In this document: positions 16,354 to 19,625 of the stretch, piece after piece | Layout of the letters: each line of letters begins with the position of its first letter | Numbering within the stretch: position 1 is the first letter of the stretch | Assembly: GCA_903954205.1 (NCBI GenBank) | Contig: CAJBMR010000525.1 | Location: forward strand, 1 to 19,625 | Direction of reading: 5' to 3' | Source: an uncultured bacterium | GTDB lineage: Bacteria; Actinomycetota; Actinomycetes; S36-B12 | Length of the DNA: 19,625 nt | Translations under genes and position numbers: made by a program | The notes under the pieces: model-generated | What the model was told of the DNA's origin: nothing | Database searches by the model: none | What the model saw: the letters and a program-made list of their open reading frames with translations, nothing else

Positions 16354-17043
16354 TCACTGGAGGAAGGGCAGGGCAAGGCTGGCGACGACGGGCACGATTC
16401 CGATCAGGAGGAATGCGGGCAGGAAACATGCCGCGAGCGGTGCTACCGACCGCACCCCCGAAGCCCGGGCCAAAGCCTCGGCGCGCGCACGGGATTCGTC
16501 GCGCTGATCATCGGCGACAGATGCGAGGAGGGCGGCCAGCGGAGCGCCGGTCTCGGCTGATCGTGCGGCTGCTCGAGCGATGGGGCGCAGCGATGCGTCG
16601 GCAGCAAGGGACGCCCAGGCACCGGCGGGATCAGCACCGAGGCTCAGTGCACCCCTGAGCCGCTCCAGAGGACCCGCGATCGGCTCGCCGAGAGCGAGGG
16701 ACACCGCGCGCACGGAATCCACCGGTGTGGCACCAGCTGCAAGGCAGGCGGCCATCAGGTCGGCAGCAGCAGGCGCCTGTCTCTGCAGCATCTCGCGGCG
16801 ATGCCGCTGCGCCCGCGATTCGAGCCGCGTGAAGACACCGGGAGCCGCCACCGCCACGACGATGCCGAGGACGATCCCGATGACGCCGCCGATGACGATC
16901 GCGACGACGGCACCAAAGGCGGCGCCGACCAGGCGTGCGAGCGCGCCACGCGAGAAGCCGCTGCCGGTCCGCCGACGACGGCGTGCGGGCCGGACCCAGA
17001 GCCACACGGCGACAGCAGCGGCGAGTGCCGCGAGGATGATCAC
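16354..17043 (-). CDS. tadC: TadC-like pilus platform protein (type II secretion F domain)
   Basis: The 229-residue inner-membrane protein has a first helix (1-18), a basic patch RRRRR, a second membrane segment (about 38-70, Gly/Val/Ile rich), a cytoplasmic T2SSF domain (about 85-190) with APAAADLMAACLAAGATPVDSVRAV and GADPAGAWASLA, and a last helix (about 198-227). The APAAADLLAAALRAGA-like motif is typical of actinobacterial TadC. It forms, with TadB, the membrane platform driven by TadA. The start is GTG at 17043, which overlaps the tadB stop by 4 bp (GTGA). Open frame upstream to 17433 runs through tadB and is ignored. In most actinobacterial loci flp follows tadC directly; here a reversed gene intervenes. 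Confidence 0.85.
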   Translation of the reverse strand: MIILAALAAAVAVWLWVRPARRRRRTGSGFSRGALARLVGAAFGAVVAIVIGGVIGIVLGIVVAVAAPGVFTRLESRAQRHRREMLQRQAPAAADLMAACLAAGATPVDSVRAVSLALGEPIAGPLERLRGALSLGADPAGAWASLAADASLRPIARAAARSAETGAPLAALLASVADDQRDESRARAEALARASGVRSVAPLAACFLPAFLLIGIVPVVASLALPFLQ

Positions 17044-17720
17044 AGCAGGCGCTCCGTGCGCGCGACGATGCGTGTCGCCCACGCCAGGCCCGCCGCGATG
17101 AGGACGAGACCAAGGGCGAGGCAGGCCCAGCCAGGCGTGGTCCCGAGGAGCCAACCGAGAGGGTCGCCTCCGATGGCGACGCCGAGGAGGAGGCCGAGTG
17201 CCGGCAGCAGTGCCAGCATGCGCGCCGTCGCACGGGGCGCGGCGAGATGCGCCTCGAGTTGGCGACGCACCTCCTCCGCCCTGCGGTCCTGCGTGACGAT
17301 GCGATCGAGTGCATCGGCTAGCCCGGCACCCTGCGCCGAAGCCACGCTCCAGCATGCGGCCGCGGAGGCGAGAATCGGCTGGCCCGAAGCACGAGAGTCG
17401 TCGCGCAGGGCGCTGACGACATCCCCACTCCATCGCGTGGCCGCGACGGTGCGAGGTGCGATCGACGCATCGCGGTCTGCAAGCGCCCGCGACAGTGCTC
17501 GCCCCGGTGGCTGCCCGGCTCGGACATCAGCAACCACTTCGGCCAGAGCCTCGCGCAGGGCGGCACGTGCATGTGCGCGACGCCTCCGCGACATGAGCCG
17601 GTGTCGCACGGAAGACACTGCACGCCGCGCCAGGGGCACGAACGACACTGGCCTCGCAGGAGGGCGTAGAGCGCACCATGCCGCTGCCGAAGCAAGAAGG
17701 GCAGCGATGACAACGGTCAT
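17040..17720 (-). CDS. tadB: TadB-like pilus platform protein (type II secretion F domain)
   Basis: The 226-residue protein has a short N-terminal membrane helix (1-18), a basic region (31-52), a T2SSF domain (about 53-165) with LAEVVADVRAGQPPGRAL and the mid-domain SAQGAGLADALDRI, and two C-terminal helices (about 168-186 and 196-214). The ADVRAGQPPGRAL pattern is the actinobacterial TadB hallmark. It is shorter than proteobacterial TadB (about 300 residues), as usual for this phylum. The ATG overlaps the tadA stop as ATGA, and its own stop overlaps tadC as GTGA, so platform and motor are made together. TadB and TadC probably form a heteromeric base. Confidence 0.86.
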   Translation of the reverse strand: MTVVIAALLASAAAWCALRPPARPVSFVPLARRAVSSVRHRLMSRRRRAHARAALREALAEVVADVRAGQPPGRALSRALADRDASIAPRTVAATRWSGDVVSALRDDSRASGQPILASAAACWSVASAQGAGLADALDRIVTQDRRAEEVRRQLEAHLAAPRATARMLALLPALGLLLGVAIGGDPLGWLLGTTPGWACLALGLVLIAAGLAWATRIVARTERLL

Positions 17721-18874
17721 CTCGGGACCTCTACGCCGGCGGCCGTGATCAGGGGCGCCAGTCGACCGGCACCTTCGGCCGGGACGAGCCGATGACCCTC
17801 GCGCACGAGCGCGGGCACCGTGATCGCAAGGCCATGCGATCGCTCCACCACGTGCACCTCGCTCACGGCTCTGGGTGAGCGCTGGAGATGAATGATGACG
17901 TGCACTCCGGCGGAGATGAGGGCATGCACCGCGTCGCGCGGGAGGCCAGCCATGAGACCGAGGGCCTCCAGCCGTGCCGGCACGTCGGCCGGGGAGTTGG
18001 CGTGGACCGTGCCGCAGCCACCTTCGTGACCGGTGTTCATCGCTGCCAGGAGGTCCACCACCTCGGCACCGCGCACCTCCCCGACAACGACCCGATCGGG
18101 ACGCATCCGCAGGGCTTGGCGCACGAGGTCCCTCAGCGTTACCTGCCCGGCACCCTCGAGATTGGCCGGACGAGCTTCGAGGCGAACGACGTGCGGATGA
18201 CGCGGCCTGAGCTCGGCGGAGTCCTCCACGAGCAGAATGCGCTGCGCAGGTTCCACCATCTCGAGAAGCGTCGCGAGGAGAGTGGTCTTGCCCGAGCCTG
18301 TGCCTCCACTTACGAGGAAGGCCAACCGCGCGTCGATGATGGCCCGCAGCCACAGGGCACCGAGTTCGTCGACGGTTCCGAGGCGCACGAGGTCGGCCAG
18401 GTCGAAGCCGCCCCGGTGCGGGATGCGCAGGGAGATCAGTGCGCCGTCGGATGAGATGGGCGGGATGACCGCGTGCAGGCGGGTGCCGTCCGAGAGACGG
18501 GCATCGACATAGGGCGACGCCTCATCGAGGCGGCGACCCGCGAGGGATGCGAGACGCTGGGCGAGCCTCGTCACCGCATCCTGATCACCGAAGCCCACCG
18601 CGGACCGCTCGAGTCCCCGGCCGCGATCGACCCAGACTTCATTCGGGCCATTGACCAGGACGTCCGTGACGTGTGGATCGATGACAAGGGATTGCAACGG
18701 GCCCAGTCCACCCAACTCATCGCGCAATGAGCCCACCAGGTGGAGAAGCGACTCATCTCCCAGCACGACGCCCTCATCTCGGAGGGCTGCCGCGACGCGA
18801 GCGGCGTCAGGCGAACGCGTGACTCCGTCATCGACGAGTCTGCGGCGTACGCGCTCGACCAGTGCCGCGGTCAC
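17717..18874 (-). CDS. tadA: TadA/CpaF-type secretion ATPase
   Basis: The 385-residue ATPase powers Flp pilus assembly. The N-terminal domain has LGGLGPLQSLVIDPHVTDVL (55-74) and VNGPNEVWVDRG. The core shows Walker A GGTGSGKTT (190-198), an Asp box LLVEDSAEL (214-222), Walker B DRVVVGEVRG (260-269) and a His box TGHEGGCGTVHANS (281-294), all intact. The AGRRLDEASPYVDARLSDGT segment (112-131) is the typical CpaF substrate-side region. It matches the 'helicase/secretion neighborhood ATPase' family (Rv3659c type) in length and order. The start is GTG at 18874, overlapping the stop of the CpaE-like gene by 4 bp (GTGA). It is expected to form hexamers at the inner membrane face, with TadB/TadC as partner. 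Confidence 0.94.
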   Translation of the reverse strand: MTAALVERVRRRLVDDGVTRSPDAARVAAALRDEGVVLGDESLLHLVGSLRDELGGLGPLQSLVIDPHVTDVLVNGPNEVWVDRGRGLERSAVGFGDQDAVTRLAQRLASLAGRRLDEASPYVDARLSDGTRLHAVIPPISSDGALISLRIPHRGGFDLADLVRLGTVDELGALWLRAIIDARLAFLVSGGTGSGKTTLLATLLEMVEPAQRILLVEDSAELRPRHPHVVRLEARPANLEGAGQVTLRDLVRQALRMRPDRVVVGEVRGAEVVDLLAAMNTGHEGGCGTVHANSPADVPARLEALGLMAGLPRDAVHALISAGVHVIIHLQRSPRAVSEVHVVERSHGLAITVPALVREGHRLVPAEGAGRLAPLITAAGVEVPR

Positions 18875-19625
18875 GGCCGCGCTCCCGGGGCCAAGGAGTC
18901 GAGAATCTCGCGGGCGACGCGACGCCCCGCGGAGCGAGGCGCGAGGTAGGGATGGTCACCGTGCGCAAGGGAGCGGTCGTGGCGAAAGGGAGGGAGCACC
19001 GGCACCTCCCAATGCGACGCCTCGGCCGCGCACCAGACGCCGGAATCGCGGGGACCGGTGCGCGCGACCACGGCGACACGCGTGCATACCTCCTGGATCC
19101 CATCGATCAGGGCGGGCACCCGTGCCGCGCTGGCCGGATGCGGCCCTATGACGATGACGACAGCGTCGCTGCGCGCCCAGGCAAGTCGACTCGTCTCGCT
19201 GTCGCACCGTGGCGAATCCACGATCGTGCACGGGAAGCCGCGAGCACTCGACTCGAGCACAGATGCGAGTGCCTCACCGGGTACGGCGTACCGCGCCTCG
19301 GGCGTGCCCGTGAGCACATGGGTTCCGTGGACACTGGGGAGCGCAGTGCGCAGGGAGCCTGGTGGGATCCGGCCGCGCGTGTCCGAGAGATCCGGCCAGC
19401 GCACCCCGCCATCGACAGGGATCGCGGGACCGTAGGGATCGACATCGACGAGCAGGCCGCGGGCTTCGCGCGCCAGGATCGCAGCGAGAGTGGTCGCGCC
19501 CGCGCCACCCACACCCGGCACGCACGAGATCACCGGTCCACCAGGCGAAGCCATGTCACCAGACTCGGCGAGACGATCCACCATCCACCTGCCCGCATCC
19601 GGCAGCTCGGCCACGTGCTCTGCAC
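18871..19625 (-). CDS. ssd: CpaE-like/Ssd (septum-site) ATPase, 5' end outside the window
   Basis: The frame stays open to the window edge and reads AEHVAELPDAGRWMVDRLAES near the edge, a segment that in relatives lies well inside the protein. The GTG at 19614 is therefore probably an internal Val and the gene is truncated by the window. The visible 250 or so residues form a ParA/MinD-like domain with a P-loop GVGGAGATTLA, LLVDVDPYGPAI (switch region), GVRWPDLSDTRGRI, TIVDSPRCDSE and DAVVIVIGPHPASAARV. The first Lys of the deviant Walker A motif is absent, as in this family. Actinobacterial members (Rv3660c, Ssd) affect septum placement, while CpaE localises pili, so a polar or positioning role for the Tad machine is likely. 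The stop overlaps tadA (GTGA). Confidence 0.88.
   Translation of the reverse strand, partial: AEHVAELPDAGRWMVDRLAESGDMASPGGPVISCVPGVGGAGATTLAAILAREARGLLVDVDPYGPAIPVDGGVRWPDLSDTRGRIPPGSLRTALPSVHGTHVLTGTPEARYAVPGEALASVLESSARGFPCTIVDSPRCDSETSRLAWARSDAVVIVIGPHPASAARVPALIDGIQEVCTRVAVVARTGPRDSGVWCAAEASHWEVPVLPPFRHDRSLAHGDHPYLAPRSAGRRVAREILDSLAPGARP

Noticed and set aside
16354..17433. 359-codon frame including tadC
   Set aside because: The first 130 codons are Arg-rich shadow of tadB; GTG 17043 overlaps the tadB stop in the same way as other junctions of the operon.
17040..18353. 437-codon frame including tadB
   Set aside because: The upstream 211 codons are a shadow of tadA; the ATG at 17720 overlaps the tadA stop as ATGA.
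19612..19614. GTG at 19614 as the true start of the CpaE-like gene
   Set aside because: The frame is open to the window edge and the residues before it (AEH) fit the conserved family segment, so the gene most likely continues outside.

Overview
The window looks like a chromosomal segment of a high-GC Gram-positive bacterium (Actinomycetota). The evidence is the strong G/C bias at third codon positions, many GTG starts, apparent leaderless genes with TANNNT boxes, a zinc-finger-free topoisomerase I with a Lys/Ala-rich tail, a K+-independent H+-pyrophosphatase, and a helicase next to a Tad pilus locus that matches the actinobacterial 'helicase/secretion neighborhood'. The gene order (topA-tmk-holB, then a TAP-type hydrolase) fits Micrococcales/Actinomycetales-type genomes. 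A genus cannot be named from the sequence alone.

Layout. (1) 1-3701: the 5' end of a Tat-exported protein (-), a divergent EamA-family transporter (+), then a lipoprotein alpha/beta-hydrolase of the tripeptidyl-aminopeptidase type with a downstream threonine aldolase (both -), probably one operon. (2) 3702-4598: a two-TM membrane protein of unknown function (+), remotely PspM-like, divergent from the hydrolase. Both genes of this pair appear to be leaderless. (3) 4595-9158: topA-tmk-holB (-), a DNA topology, dTTP supply and clamp-loader cluster. (4) 9334-11670: hppA, a proton-pumping membrane pyrophosphatase (-), followed by hairpins. (5) 11831-14128: an SftH/MrfA-like DEAH helicase with a C-terminal Cys cluster (+). 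(6) 14138-19625: a Tad/Flp pilus locus (-) in the order ssd(CpaE-like, cut by the window edge)-tadA-tadB-tadC, then flp-tadE-tadF-like. The two pilus blocks are separated by an opposite-strand gene (15265-16347) for a secreted, membrane-anchored, probably beta-propeller protein.

How the genes work together: the CpaE/Ssd-like ATPase, the TadA ATPase and the TadB/TadC membrane platform form a secretion motor joined by 4-bp start/stop overlaps. Flp is the major pilin, and the TadE and TadE-like proteins are minor pseudopilins. No prepilin peptidase is in the window. The most unusual point is the split of the pilus operon by the anchored propeller-like gene, with a divergent regulatory region that carries two copies of a 10-bp repeat. 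I found no CRISPR array, tRNA, rRNA, insertion sequence or phage gene.
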